From: DASPWW01 sp963756745
Lineage (GTDB): Bacteria; Actinomycetota; Thermoleophilia; Solirubrobacterales; 70-9
Assembly (NCBI GenBank): GCA_963756745.1
Contig: CAVWOU010000010.1
Location: forward strand, 1-64,000
Direction of reading: 5' to 3'
DNA length: 64,000 nucleotides
Shown here: one piece after another, positions 18,398-27,603 of the stretch
How the letters are laid out: the number at the start of each line of letters is the position of its first letter
Numbering within the stretch: the first letter of the stretch is position 1
Notes under the pieces: generated by a model
Database searches by the model: none
What the model was told of the DNA's origin: nothing
The model's input: only the letters and a program-made list of their open reading frames with translations
Program-made: the position numbers and the translations under genes

Positions 18398-19183
18398 TTG
18401 GATCTGCTGATGATCGGTCGAAAGATCTGGAGCTACAGGCTCGTGACCCTCCCTGTCATCGTCCTGACCCTCTTTGGCGGGGCCTATGTCAGCGTCGTCA
18501 AGGACTCTGTGTACGAGGCGTCGGCCAGCTACGTCCTGATCAATCCTCCGCCTCCGCCTACCCAGGAGGAGATCGCCCAGCGGCCGGCACTTGGCCGGAT
18601 CAATGCGGACAACCCTTATACCCGCTTCACCGACCAGTCGGTGGTCGTCCAGGTGCTGGCAAGCACCGTGAGCAACGAGTCGTCGCGACGGGCGTTGATG
18701 AAGGCCGGAGTGGATGGTGACTACACGGTGGAGCCGGGCGCCGAGTTCGGCTACACGACCCCGATCGTGGACATCACGGGGCTCGGCTCAAGCCCCGAGG
18801 CGGCTATCCGCTCGGCCGAGGTGGTCGGTGGTGCGGTAACTAAGGAGCTCGACCGGATGCAGCGGGCCCGCGGCATCGCCCCGCAATACATGGTCAAGCC
18901 GCAGCTCGTAGACGCTGCGGACGAGGCTCAGCTGAAGGCCGCGGGCCAGGTTCGGGTACTCGTCGTCGTGCTCGTCCTCGGCGCCGTGCTGCTGTTCGTG
19001 GTCGTCTCGGTGTGGGACGCCGTGACCACACTGCGGGCAGAGAGCCGAACTCGGCACCCGATCCCGGCTGACGATGAGACCGTGGTGGCTTCGGGGGGAG
19101 CGGACGGTGCGAATGGCGCACAGCCGGGGCCGATCGAGCAACCGACCCGCCCTACGGAAAGGACGGGCACGCCGGGCCCGTGA
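18398..19183 (+). CDS. Wzz-like chain-length/tyrosine-kinase-adaptor membrane protein
   Basis: A 261-residue protein with two membrane helices, at about 17-38 (TLPVIVLTLFGGAYVSVV) and 188-210 (VRVLVVVLVLGAVLLFVVVS), enclosing an extracytoplasmic domain with a Pro-rich motif (NPPPPPTQEE). This is the topology of Wzz/Wzc-type regulators of polysaccharide chain length. The cytoplasmic tail is short and lacks Walker motifs, so there is no kinase domain. The TTG start at 18398 is decided by a perfect AGGAGG at 18386-18391. It acts with the neighbouring polymerase and flippase. Confidence 0.85.
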   Translation: MDLLMIGRKIWSYRLVTLPVIVLTLFGGAYVSVVKDSVYEASASYVLINPPPPPTQEEIAQRPALGRINADNPYTRFTDQSVVVQVLASTVSNESSRRALMKAGVDGDYTVEPGAEFGYTTPIVDITGLGSSPEAAIRSAEVVGGAVTKELDRMQRARGIAPQYMVKPQLVDAADEAQLKAAGQVRVLVVVLVLGAVLLFVVVSVWDAVTTLRAESRTRHPIPADDETVVASGGADGANGAQPGPIEQPTRPTERTGTPGP

Positions 19184-20040
19184 GTAGCCTCGCCGTCATC
19201 ACACCCAGCTACGCGCGTGACTTTGAGCTATGCCGCGAGCTCAACTGCTCCGTGCTGGAGTGGACGACCGCCGGAGGTTCGGCCAGCACCTGATCGTGCC
19301 GACCCGGCGACCTGAAGCTGTTTGATCCGCTTCGCTCTGCCGCGGGCACGAATCTGGACCGTTGACGAGATGCTCCCGCGTCGGATCTGGTCGGTCTCCA
19401 GAGACGAACGCGTGGCTGAATCTGCGCCGCGCCCTGCCCACCGATTCGGGGTTGGGTGGCGCAACAGCTGGTGAAGCTACATGCAGCCGCGAACCTTGGC
19501 AGCCGACGTGCTGGTCCTGGCCGATTCGGACGGGTCTTCGACGCCCGGTGACTCTGGAGACATTCCGCAGGAACGGCTTGGTACGCTTCTATCGCGCCGG
19601 CAACGCCGTGGACACGCACCTGGCGCGCCACCTGATCTGGCATCAGGTAAGCGAGTCGCTTGCTCGGGTTGCCGCCGGCCGGCCCACCGCCGCTTCCGGA
19701 ATACATCAGCGCACTTCGACGCGTGGGATCGCAAGGTCGTGCTGGGGTTACGCGACCGGATACCGAGGAGGTCACCGGGCGGCGGTGGCTTGACGCTATC
19801 GCCGCCGAGTTGCACGTCTCCGAGTTCATCCTCTATGGCGTGTTCGTGGACCGCGTGCTCAAGAAGTCGGCCGAAGTCAGTGCCGCGAACTCGATGCTCT
19901 GCCACAGCTACTGGGAGGCGACTCCACTGGCGCCAGCGTCTGCCGCAGGAATTCGTGAGCGGGTTGGCATCAGAGGATGTAGCAGTGATGATTCGTCAGC
20001 CAAGTCGGGCACTCCGCTCGGACGTCCGCCAAGGGGGGCT
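19180..20040 (+). pseudogene. DUF6492-like protein, heavily frameshifted
   Basis: GTG 19180 overlaps the Wzz-like stop and opens SSLAVITPSYARDFELCREL. Further family-like pieces appear in changing frames: ADVLVLADSD, GLVRFYR, LPEYISALR, EEVTGRRWLDAIAAELHVSE, then FILYGVFVDRVL and CHSYWEATPLAP. I recognise this as the DUF6492 family found in polysaccharide clusters; the role may be glycosyl transfer but is unproven. At least five shifts and an in-frame stop within 80 bases of the start make decay likely, although sequencing error may add to it. Confidence 0.65.
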
Positions 20041-20099
20041 GTCCGGCGTTCGGGCGGGTCGCCTCGGGCGACGACCGTCTGCTGTGTACGCGCGGGCGT

Positions 20100-21740
20100 T
20101 TGGCCGAGCGCCTAGCCGTGGCGCCGTTCAGCTTCACCCGCTTCGACTTCTCGCTCGGCACGCCCCCGGTCGGCGTGTAGCTGACTCTCGCTTTGACTTT
20201 GACCTTCGAGGTCCGATTGTGCTTGCTGACGCGCTTGAGCTTGCGCTTGGCCTTGCCGCGCGAGCCGACCTTGAGCCGGACCCTGCCGGCCTCGGAGGCG
20301 CGTTTAAAGGCCCCGCGCACCCGGCTGGTCTTCTTCAGCCGCAGCGCCCCAGGATCGGAGACCGTGACGGTCAGCTTCGCGCTCCCTCTCTTCAGGTTTC
20401 GTTTCAGCTTGCCGAAGCTGAAGCCGTTGGGCGGCGGCGAGCCGGACGGAGGTGCAGGTAGCCCACAGGTGGATCCGCCGTCGATGCGGTAGATGTGGAC
20501 CGCGTTGCTGTGGGCGAAGGAGTCGGTGAACGAGCCGTCGCTGACCGGGATGGAGCGCCCCTCGCCCACTACGGTGGCGCTCGCGTCACCGACACACGGT
20601 AGTGAGAACCTCCCGCTTACGGCCGATCCTGCCGAACCGGCGAACACGAAGAAGTGCCCGTTCGCCCACTTCACCATCGCCGTCGTCCCGGCCCCTTGCG
20701 ACCACCCGGAGGCCACCGTGGCCGCGTTCAGCACCGGGGCTAGGTCCCTGATCTGTCGATTCACGGTCCTGACCGCGGTCCGGACCGCCGCGTAGGCCGG
20801 GTCGCGCAATACGTGCTGGCTCTGGTTCGGGCCGCCGAAGCTGTGGTTGAAGTAGATGATGCCGCGCGCCCCAGCGATCAGGCTCTGCCACACGGCAGCG
20901 CGCACTTCGGCGGGTTGGATCGACGGCCAGCCCGACTCGTTGAACGGGTGGCCAAGCTCGACAAACGCCCAGACCGGCTTCGAGCCCGGGGGGCTCACCA
21001 GGTCGCGCACCCGCGTGACCGTGGCACCGTAGTTTGCCGCCCGGTGGCACTCGGCCGCGGTCAGCGGCCGAGTGCCGCCGGCCAGCAGCTCCCCCCCTCA
21101 CTCTGCGAGCAGATGTCGTTGTCGGTGAACCAGTACGTGTCGGCTGACACGACGTCCTGAAAATCGTTGACGAACCGTGCCGCCTCGGCGTCCGTCTCCC
21201 AGAAGGCGACGCCCTTGCCGTAGTTGTTGTAACGGAATCGGCCGTCGTTCGGTAGCTGCGCAAGGATGGCTTCCAGCGTGTCGTAACCCGCCCCAGGTCC
21301 TGCTCGCATGTCGATCTCCTCCATGGAGTTCCCAGCCGGCCATCGCCGGGTCTGCTGCGCGCTCGCCTGCCTCGTTGCGCCATTCCGACTGCTGGCGCGA
21401 TCATCTTCATGCCGTTATCGCGGACGAAGATCAGACGGAGCTGGCTGGTGAGCGACGGTGACATAGAGGTTGAGCCCGGCGTCCTTGTCTTTGTCAACGT
21501 CGGCCTGCGACGTGACCGCACTCGAACCACACGCCGATCGGGAAATAGCCGAGGTGCCGCTTGGTAGGGCATGCGAGAATCTGGCGTAGTAGTTCGGTCC
21601 ACCGTCCACCTCCTGAAGCTCGGGGAGGGCCCCGACCCCTGCTTCGGGCTCGGAGTCGTGGTCGCCGAGACGGATGCCGCGATTGAGACCCCGAGGCGAG
21701 CGCCGAAGGCGAGCAACATTACGAGCTTGCGATCACGCAC
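20100..21740 (-). pseudogene. secreted glycoside-hydrolase-like protein, frameshifted
   Basis: Reads on the minus strand as a signal-peptide-like start (KLVMLLAFGARLGVSIAASV) and then pieces in several frames: VTSQADVDKDKDAGLNLYVT, NGMKMIAPAVGMA, DMRAGPGAGYDTLEAILAQL, VVSADTYWFTDNDIC, KPVWAFVELGHPFNESGW, ARGIIYFNHSFGG. It resembles a TIM-barrel glycoside hydrolase. The C-terminal 100 residues are Lys/Arg-rich beta-strand-like (KRNLKRGSAKLTVTVSDPG), a module I associate with secreted proteins of Solirubrobacterales. About 1.1 kb from the C-terminal end is in one frame; the N-terminal third is broken. Function is inferred only. Confidence 0.6.
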
Positions 21741-21950
21741 GGTGCAATTGCCTCGATAACGGGGAACCGCATGATGCCGGCGCGGCGTTGTTCGCGGCTC
21801 ACAGCCGACCCCGCCGCGGTCAATCGTCGAGCCGTCACAGTCGACGCTGCTCGTTGCCGAGCAGCACCGTAGCGCACCGTCATCGGATCAGTCGGTGGAC
21901 ACGGCGGATGGGTCTTGAGCCCGTGCGCGACCGGACCAGCCCTGGCTTCG

Positions 21951-23525
21951 CTAGCGCGTCGTCACGGCTGCACGCCGCGGCCCCGGGCGGCCGCCGGTGA
22001 CCCGTGAGAGGAGCTCTCGGCCGAGGCCGACCGCCCGACGACCGATGTCGGGGGCGAGCCACCAGAGGGCGAGCGCGTACACGAGCAGCCCCAGGGCAAC
22101 TGTGAGTGTGACTCGCCCCGTCGTGCCGATCCCCAGCGTGGAGAACGATAAGCGTCCGAGTAGGCAGGTGGTCGCCATCACGATCGAGGCAGCGACGACG
22201 CCGCACAGCCGCGCCGCCAGGATCGTCGGCGACACCCGAAGCTCCGAGAGGACGAAGATCAACATGGGAATCTCGACCGCGATCAGCTGGCTGACGACGA
22301 AGCAGACCGCCACCCCCTCGACGCTCCATTGCGCGCCGATGACGACCCCGACCGGCGTCAGGCAGAGAGCGGCGACTTGCGTCCACAGCGTGACCCCTGG
22401 CCTTCCCACCGCGTCCATGACCACCGAGTTCCAGGCCTGAAGGCTCCGGATGATCACGTAGATGCTGAGGATCTGAACGATGGTCACCGAGACCTGCCAA
22501 CGCGATCCGAACACGGCCGGGATCAGATCCGGGGCGACGACGACGAGACCGAGGAGAACCGGGAGGATGACCGCAGCTAAGAAACGGATGCTCTTGAGCC
22601 ACAGCGCGGCGATGCGCTCGCGCTCGCCGCGCAATCGAGAGAACGCCGAAAAGAGCACTTCCGCGATCGGGATCGCGATCACGGTTAGCGGCAGGATGAC
22701 CGTGCTCATGGCGAAGCTCCATGCGCCGAGGGCCGGCACGCCCACGAGTCTTCCGATCAGGAGGGAGAGAACGAGCAGTTCGAGGAGCCTCGCCCAGCGA
22801 CCACCTGCGATTCGGATTGCGAACGAGCACAGTCCGCGGAAGACCGAACCTGAGAACTCGAGGGTGGGACGCCAACCTGCACGCCACCAGAGCGCCGAGG
22901 TGAATGCGGCCAGCAATACGATCTGCTGGAGCACGAGCGCCCATGGGCCCGCACCGACGCCGGCCGCGAGCATCGCGATGACACTGGCAACGATGAGTGC
23001 GAACCAGTAGCGAAGCTCGATGCTGCGGAACTTCATCTCCCGCATGAACACGGCCTGACTGATCGACCCAACCGAGCAGATGGCGAACGTCAAACCGCCG
23101 ACTGCAGCCATCGTCCCGACTCGAGAGTCGCCCACGAATTGGCCCACCGGGCCCGCCGAAACTGCCAGGAGCACCGAGAGCGCGATCCCGAAAGCCAGCG
23201 ATGCCCAGAAGGCCGTTGAACGCAGGAGTCGCGTCGCGGCGTTGGTCTGTACCACGGCCGACCCCATGCCCATGTCTCCCACCGTCGGTGCAAACGTCGC
23301 CAGTGCGATCGCGATCGCGGCGGCGCCGTAGTCCGCGGGCGTCAGGAGGTGGGCAAGGATCGCCACAGTCACCAGCCGGATGCCCTGGACGCCGATCTGG
23401 CCTGCGAGCTTCCAAGCCGCTCCGACGCCTGCCAACCGCTCCATGCGGAGGGGCGCGTCCGAGCCGAGGCGCGTGTCCGGTGTTTCCGCGTCGGCTACAG
23501 CCGTCATAGCGGGGGAATTCGTCAT
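21951..23525 (-). CDS. oligosaccharide flippase, Wzx-like
   Basis: A 524-residue intact membrane protein with about 12-14 hydrophobic helices and the N-terminal pattern of the polysaccharide transport family (LVTVAILAHLLTPADYGAAA). Such proteins move undecaprenyl-linked sugar units across the membrane for polymerisation outside. A short Arg-rich cytoplasmic tail ends the protein. It lies on the opposite strand from the polymerase and Wzz-like genes but is clearly of the same pathway. A second flippase of the same type begins at 63591. Confidence 0.92.
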   Translation of the reverse strand: MTNSPAMTAVADAETPDTRLGSDAPLRMERLAGVGAAWKLAGQIGVQGIRLVTVAILAHLLTPADYGAAAIAIALATFAPTVGDMGMGSAVVQTNAATRLLRSTAFWASLAFGIALSVLLAVSAGPVGQFVGDSRVGTMAAVGGLTFAICSVGSISQAVFMREMKFRSIELRYWFALIVASVIAMLAAGVGAGPWALVLQQIVLLAAFTSALWWRAGWRPTLEFSGSVFRGLCSFAIRIAGGRWARLLELLVLSLLIGRLVGVPALGAWSFAMSTVILPLTVIAIPIAEVLFSAFSRLRGERERIAALWLKSIRFLAAVILPVLLGLVVVAPDLIPAVFGSRWQVSVTIVQILSIYVIIRSLQAWNSVVMDAVGRPGVTLWTQVAALCLTPVGVVIGAQWSVEGVAVCFVVSQLIAVEIPMLIFVLSELRVSPTILAARLCGVVAASIVMATTCLLGRLSFSTLGIGTTGRVTLTVALGLLVYALALWWLAPDIGRRAVGLGRELLSRVTGGRPGPRRAAVTTR

Positions 23526-23676
23526 GACGTCCTATGCTCTAGCAACGCGCCCGGTGCGGATCCTCTTTTGCGTCATCGATGGCGAGTAAGCGCCGGTAAC
23601 TCCGGCTCCTGCCTCATCTGGGTGGACCACTTTCGGCTCTCGCCGATCCAGCGGGGGTGAGCCCGTGTGATCTCCG

Positions 23677-25083
23677 TCAGCTAGCCGCTTCCGCCGAGCG
23701 CTGCTCGCCGCCTCGTGAGCCGTAACGAGCGCTCAGCAGGCCAGCGGTCAAGAGGAGCACGCCGAGCGCCGCTGAGCGAGTGTTGCCGCCATCGTCGCCC
23801 GCCAGCTCGAGACCGCCTTGGCCGGTAAGGGACACGACGGTCACACCCGTGAACACGGCGGCGATGAGGTACATGCTCACCGCCTCGCCGCGGTGCGAGG
23901 CGGTCACTGCGAACCACAGCGCCACGAAGGTCGCGCCGATCAGCGTGTCCGAAGGCGTGAGCGCGGCATCGACTACGGATCCGGCCAAGAACAGCGCTAC
24001 GGGCAGCCACCACAAGCGCCGCCGCCCGCCCGCCCAGCGAGTGCGGCCGCTGACCAGCCCGACGCACAGCAAGACAGCGGCGGCGGCGAGCAGCGCGACG
24101 CGCGCGTCATCGAGCGCCTCCAGGCGAGGGTGGCTGCTGCCGCCACTGGCCATGAGGAAGTAGGCGTCGGTCTGGCGATGCAGGATCGTCCGCCACCCGG
24201 TCTGCGATTCACTGGGCCAAATCCAGGCCGAGAGGGTCATCGCGCCCCTCAGGTCCAGCGACGCTGACGCAGGGACGCGCACGACCGCGCCAGCGCCGCC
24301 GAACCGAAGCGCACCACCGTACCGCCCGCGGGTAGTCCACCTCGCTCCGTTGATCGCGCCGGCGTTGCCCGTGCCCGAGGCGTCCGCCGCCAGGGTCCCC
24401 GAGCCACGGTCGAACGCGTACGCCCCCACGAGGCTTGGTGCCGACGTGACCCTGGCGCCTCGGATCGGCTTCGACATCTCGGCCCGCACTTCGGCACGAC
24501 TCAGCGGGCGATCGTAGACGCGCACCTCGTCAATGAGGCCCTGGAAGTACTCCCCGTAGGGACGGTTGCCACCGATCCACATGGGGCGGGTGGTCCTAAG
24601 GATGGCCCCGGTCGTCGCTCTGCTCGACACCTGGCTGCCGTTGACGTACAGCCGCAGCGTCGTCCCGTCAAAGGTCAGCGCCACGTGCGACCAGCGGTTC
24701 ACCGGATCGGCCTGTTGCGCCTCGGCGTGCCGAGTGGCGCCGTCGAAGGTCCCGCCGCCGGCGGGCACAAGCGACTTCTCCACGGGCGGGTCGACTACAC
24801 ACACAAGCAGCAGCGCGCCGAGCACGACGGCGGACGCCGGGCCGGTCCAGCGACCCGCCTGCCACCTCGGCCCCGCGCGGGCGCCCTGCGGTCGCGCGGG
24901 GGCGAGGGCGATCGCCAGCGTGAGCAGCGCGAGTCCGGCGAGGTCTCCAGCGTCGATGCCGTGGGACGACGACAGCGACACGATCGTCGGGCCGTGCCAT
25001 TGCCCCCACAGCAAGATCCCACAGGCGGCACCGAGCAGCAGCGCCACGCCGATCCGAGTTCTGAGCCTTCCTGAGCGAGCCAT
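23677..25083 (-). CDS. membrane protein with LamG/concanavalin-like domains
   Basis: About 468 residues when started at ATG 25083 (MARSGRLRTR), which gives a membrane helix right after a basic start. Two hydrophobic segments precede a first, partial LamG domain (RWSHVALTFDGTTLRLYVNG, then GLIDEVRVYDRPLSRAEV, about 130-240). A second LamG domain follows (LVGAYAFDRGSGTLAADASG and AMTLSAWIWPS, about 245-335). Five or so C-terminal hydrophobic segments complete it. LamG folds bind sugars or proteins outside the cell. It may belong to the envelope polysaccharide machinery, by neighbourhood only. Confidence 0.8.
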   Translation of the reverse strand: MARSGRLRTRIGVALLLGAACGILLWGQWHGPTIVSLSSSHGIDAGDLAGLALLTLAIALAPARPQGARAGPRWQAGRWTGPASAVVLGALLLVCVVDPPVEKSLVPAGGGTFDGATRHAEAQQADPVNRWSHVALTFDGTTLRLYVNGSQVSSRATTGAILRTTRPMWIGGNRPYGEYFQGLIDEVRVYDRPLSRAEVRAEMSKPIRGARVTSAPSLVGAYAFDRGSGTLAADASGTGNAGAINGARWTTRGRYGGALRFGGAGAVVRVPASASLDLRGAMTLSAWIWPSESQTGWRTILHRQTDAYFLMASGGSSHPRLEALDDARVALLAAAAVLLCVGLVSGRTRWAGGRRRLWWLPVALFLAGSVVDAALTPSDTLIGATFVALWFAVTASHRGEAVSMYLIAAVFTGVTVVSLTGQGGLELAGDDGGNTRSAALGVLLLTAGLLSARYGSRGGEQRSAEAAS

Positions 25084-25332
25084 ATAACCCTTCGTCCATG
25101 AACAACGATCCGAGTCCCGTTGCGCATGCGGATCGCCTGACGCGCCATCAGACCCTTCGCTAGCGCGGCAGTCGACCGAGTCCTCCCGGGCTTTAGGTGA
25201 TCGCCCCCACATACACCGGCATCCGGTCAATTGCGCCCTAGCTCCCGTTGACGCCTCTGCAGAGGGTGAGTTTCGTAGCAGTCGCGGCGGTGAGCGCGAA
25301 TCGGCGTCTCCGCGGCCCGTTTATCGGGTGAC
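25084..25332. other. intergenic region, nothing recognised
   Basis: Between the divergent LamG gene and the small Cys-containing protein. It must hold promoters for both, but I could not pick out convincing -35/-10 pairs or any RNA. Confidence 0.3.
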
Positions 25333-25617
25333 ATGCAGTGCAGGCATCACGGCTTCCACACGATCAGCTCGTCGTACGACCGGGAGACGAGGGTTCTCAC
25401 CTTCTTCCGACGTTGCGACGAGTGCGGGACGCGGGTCGCCGAAGTCGGCCAGTTCGCATACGAGCCGCGATTCGTCGCGACGCGGGTCGAGCCCAGGGCC
25501 GCGAATCGGATCATCGCACCGCCGCCCACGATCTCGCGAGCGGTGACGACATCGAACCACCGCCCAAGATCTCCCAAGACGCGGGAATCCGGGACGCCGA
25601 CGACGGGCCGATCTTGA
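25333..25617 (+). CDS. small zinc-ribbon-like protein
   Basis: A 94-residue product whose first 50 residues look like a conserved small actinobacterial protein: MQCRHHGFHTISSSYD, then RVLTFFRRCDECGTRVAEVG. The CxxCG pair with the upstream C-x-H could bind zinc. The C-terminal half is low-complexity and may result from a frameshift. The product may be a small regulatory or metal-binding protein; I do not know the function. Confidence 0.5.
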   Translation: MQCRHHGFHTISSSYDRETRVLTFFRRCDECGTRVAEVGQFAYEPRFVATRVEPRAANRIIAPPPTISRAVTTSNHRPRSPKTRESGTPTTGRS

Positions 25618-25737
25618 CTCGGGCGAGTATCTTGACCTCGGGCGAGTCTATGATTGCATTGAGGGTTGGCCATCGAGGGTTAAGCGTCGACTCATGACGA
25701 AGCCGAAAGCGCCCAGTAACCGCCGGGAGGCGGACGC

Positions 25738-26154
25738 GTGAATCGCGGGCTCACGCTCAGGTTCGACGAGTTCGGGTGGGAGAGCCTCGAGTTGGAGGCC
25801 CTGCGCGAAAGCACCTCCGACGGCGAGGATGTCTCCGGTCACGCGCTCCAGCGCCCGACGCTGGACGACCTGCTTTCTCGCGCCGCGGCCTACTTCGACG
25901 CCGAGCGGCCCACGCGCCGAGCCGCGACGCTCGCCCCCGGGTTCAAACCCGGCGGACAGGGAACGCCGCGCGAGATCCAGCTCGAGGTCGACCGGGACTG
26001 CTGGGAGCGGCTGGAGAGCGAGGCCGCACGCCAGGGTGTCGCGCTCGAGCGGGTGCTCGAGCACGCGGCGCTGCTCTACCTCGCGGACATCGATTCCGGT
26101 CGTGTCGCGGACCGTGTCCTCGGTAGCGCGGCGGACGACGGCGACGAGCCGTAG
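25738..26154 (+). CDS. hypothetical protein with two ribbon-helix-helix-like segments
   Basis: A 138-residue protein. GTG 25738 is preceded by GGGAGG. Two similar segments, about 4-50 and 78-118, each read as a short beta-strand followed by helices (LTLRFDEFGWESLELEALRE; IQLEVDRDCWERLESEAARQ), as in ribbon-helix-helix DNA-binding proteins. It is unknown to me otherwise. It converges on the ECF sigma gene with 42 bp between stops. Confidence 0.65.
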   Translation: MNRGLTLRFDEFGWESLELEALRESTSDGEDVSGHALQRPTLDDLLSRAAAYFDAERPTRRAATLAPGFKPGGQGTPREIQLEVDRDCWERLESEAARQGVALERVLEHAALLYLADIDSGRVADRVLGSAADDGDEP

Positions 26155-26196
26155 TCGAGCCGGCGTCTGCGAGCGAGCCTCACACCGCAGGCGGAG

Positions 26197-26802
26197 CTAG
26201 GACCCCGCGGGCGTGGCCTCGAGCTCGGTCAACGTCGCCTTGAGCGTCGCGCGTCCGCGATGGTGCAGTCCGTGCACGGAGCTTTCGGTCTTCCCCAGCT
26301 GCTCGGCGATCTCCGGCGGTGAAAGGCCAAGCACATGTCGCAGCACGAGCACCCTGCGCTGCTCCTCGGGCAGACTGGCGAGCGCCTCCTTGAGACACTG
26401 GCGCCGCTCGAACTCAAGCCCTTCGTCGCACGGGTCGGTCGCGCGCACCTCCTCGACCGGGATCTGCCGCCGAGCCCGCACGTGATCGAGCGTCGCATTG
26501 CGGGCGACGCGCATCAGCCAGCCGGCGAACGGGACCTCGCGCTCCTCGTACTTCTGGATCGCCGTGATCAGCTTCGCGAACACGTTCTGGGTGATGTCCT
26601 CTGCCTCGTGGCGATCGCGCACCACGCTCTGCACGTAGCCGAGGACGTCGTCCGCATACCGGACGTAGAGGTGGTGGATCCCGTCCCACTCGCCCCGCTT
26701 GGCGGCGGCAATGGCACGCCGATCGAGACTGGCGCGGTCGCTCCCCGTGGAGAGCCCAGCGGCCCCCTGCGCACCGATCTTCCATGAATATGGCATGTTC
26801 AT
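26197..26802 (-). CDS. ECF-type RNA polymerase sigma factor
   Basis: A 201-residue extracytoplasmic-function sigma factor. Region 2 (about 30-100; RYADDVLGYVQSVVRDRHEA) binds core polymerase and the -10 element. Region 4 (about 130-185; LPEEQRRVLVLRHVLGLSPP, then TESSVHGLHHRGRATLK) recognises the -35 element. ATG 26802 is chosen because GGGGAGC lies 6-7 bases upstream; the upstream extension is not needed. No anti-sigma gene is adjacent. Region 2 DNA is nearly identical to that of the damaged copy at 1246-1767. A palindrome-bearing block just upstream is shared with that locus too. Confidence 0.92.
   Translation of the reverse strand: MNMPYSWKIGAQGAAGLSTGSDRASLDRRAIAAAKRGEWDGIHHLYVRYADDVLGYVQSVVRDRHEAEDITQNVFAKLITAIQKYEEREVPFAGWLMRVARNATLDHVRARRQIPVEEVRATDPCDEGLEFERRQCLKEALASLPEEQRRVLVLRHVLGLSPPEIAEQLGKTESSVHGLHHRGRATLKATLTELEATPAGS
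26443..26731. repeat. 289-bp direct repeat, copy B (ECF region 2)
   Basis: Matches 1321-1609 without gaps; see that entry. Here the repeat lies inside an intact sigma gene, so this is probably the donor. The two copies bracket about 25 kb of polysaccharide genes in direct orientation. Confidence 0.85.
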
Positions 26803-26917
26803 CCTGTAGCTCCCCTGTTGGCTCTCGAAATGCACCGGCCGCACTCCCCGGTGAGACTGCGCTGGAAGGATGACCCCCGTTCGGGGGGTTGTGAATCCCC
26901 CAAACGGCGCATATTGC

Positions 26918-26933
26918 GTTCAATTGCCTGAAC
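26918..26933. promoter_or_regulatory. inverted repeat GTTCA-N6-TGAAC, copy 2
   Basis: GTTCAATTGCCTGAAC lies 116 bp upstream of the ECF start (minus strand) and just after the response-regulator stop. The arms are identical to copy 1 at 1244-1259; the spacer differs at two or three bases. Conservation of the arms within a block that otherwise drifts suggests a protein-binding site, perhaps autoregulation of the ECF gene. Confidence 0.45.
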
Positions 26934-26956
26934 GTCCGCTGTGGCGGAGGAGATTG

Positions 26957-27603
26957 CTAGATCTGCCCCTCCACCAACGCAACCGCCTCGGCGCGCGCCT
27001 TGACACCGAGTTTCCTGCGAATCGCCGAGATGTGGCGACGTACGGTCACCGGGGAGACGAAGAGGCGCTCGGCGATCTCGGCGGTGCCGAGCCCGTCGCA
27101 CATCAGCTCCATCACCTCCCACTCGCGTGCCGTTAGATCGGCGCTCCCGCGTTTGCCCGACGATCACGCGCCTGCGGCCGTGGATGTGCATCTCGCTCAC
27201 AAGGCGCGCGACCAGCGTGCGCGGGATCGCCGCCTCGCCGGCGAGCACGCCCCTGAGAACGCTTGGGAGTTCCTCCGGGTTCGTGTTCTTCAGCAGGTAG
27301 CCGACAGCGCCGGCCCTGATCGCGTCGACGAGGTGCTCGCGACTCTCGGACGCGGTCAGGATCACGACCGCGGTCTCCGGGAGCGCGGTGGTGATCCGCC
27401 TCGTCGCCCGGATCCCGCTTCCCGGCATCAGCAACACCGATCAGGCAGATATCGGGATGCTGTCGGCGACGCCGCCTCCACGGCCGCCTCGGCGTCGGAG
27501 GCCTCGCCGCAGACCTCGAACCCGTCCTGCTCGAGAAGCCGCCTCACCGCGGCCCTGATGGTCGGCTGCTCGTCCGCGATCAGCACCCGCGGGACGCGCG
27601 CTC
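26957..27603 (-). CDS. NarL-type response regulator (frameshifted)
   Basis: Downstream partner of the histidine kinase, starting where that gene ends. The receiver is readable as VPRVLIADEQPTIRAAVRRL and GFEVCGEASDAEAAVEAA, then MPGSGIRATRRI and VVILTASESREHLVDAIRAG after a shift near 27435. The C-terminal LuxR-type helix-turn-helix is in another frame (LTAREWEVMELMCDGLGTAE, SPVTVRRHISAIRRKLGV), ending at 26957. The expected phosphoacceptor position reads LIGV rather than L-L-D-V, so the Asp may be replaced by Gly. With errors around it this needs caution. The total of about 215 residues is normal. Confidence 0.75.

Noticed and set aside
23520..23660. Short plus-strand frame (start MTSYALATRPVRILFCVIDG) beside the flippase
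   Set aside because: It looks like the first 20 residues of a glycosyltransferase followed at once by a stop; too little remains to support a gene or a named relic.
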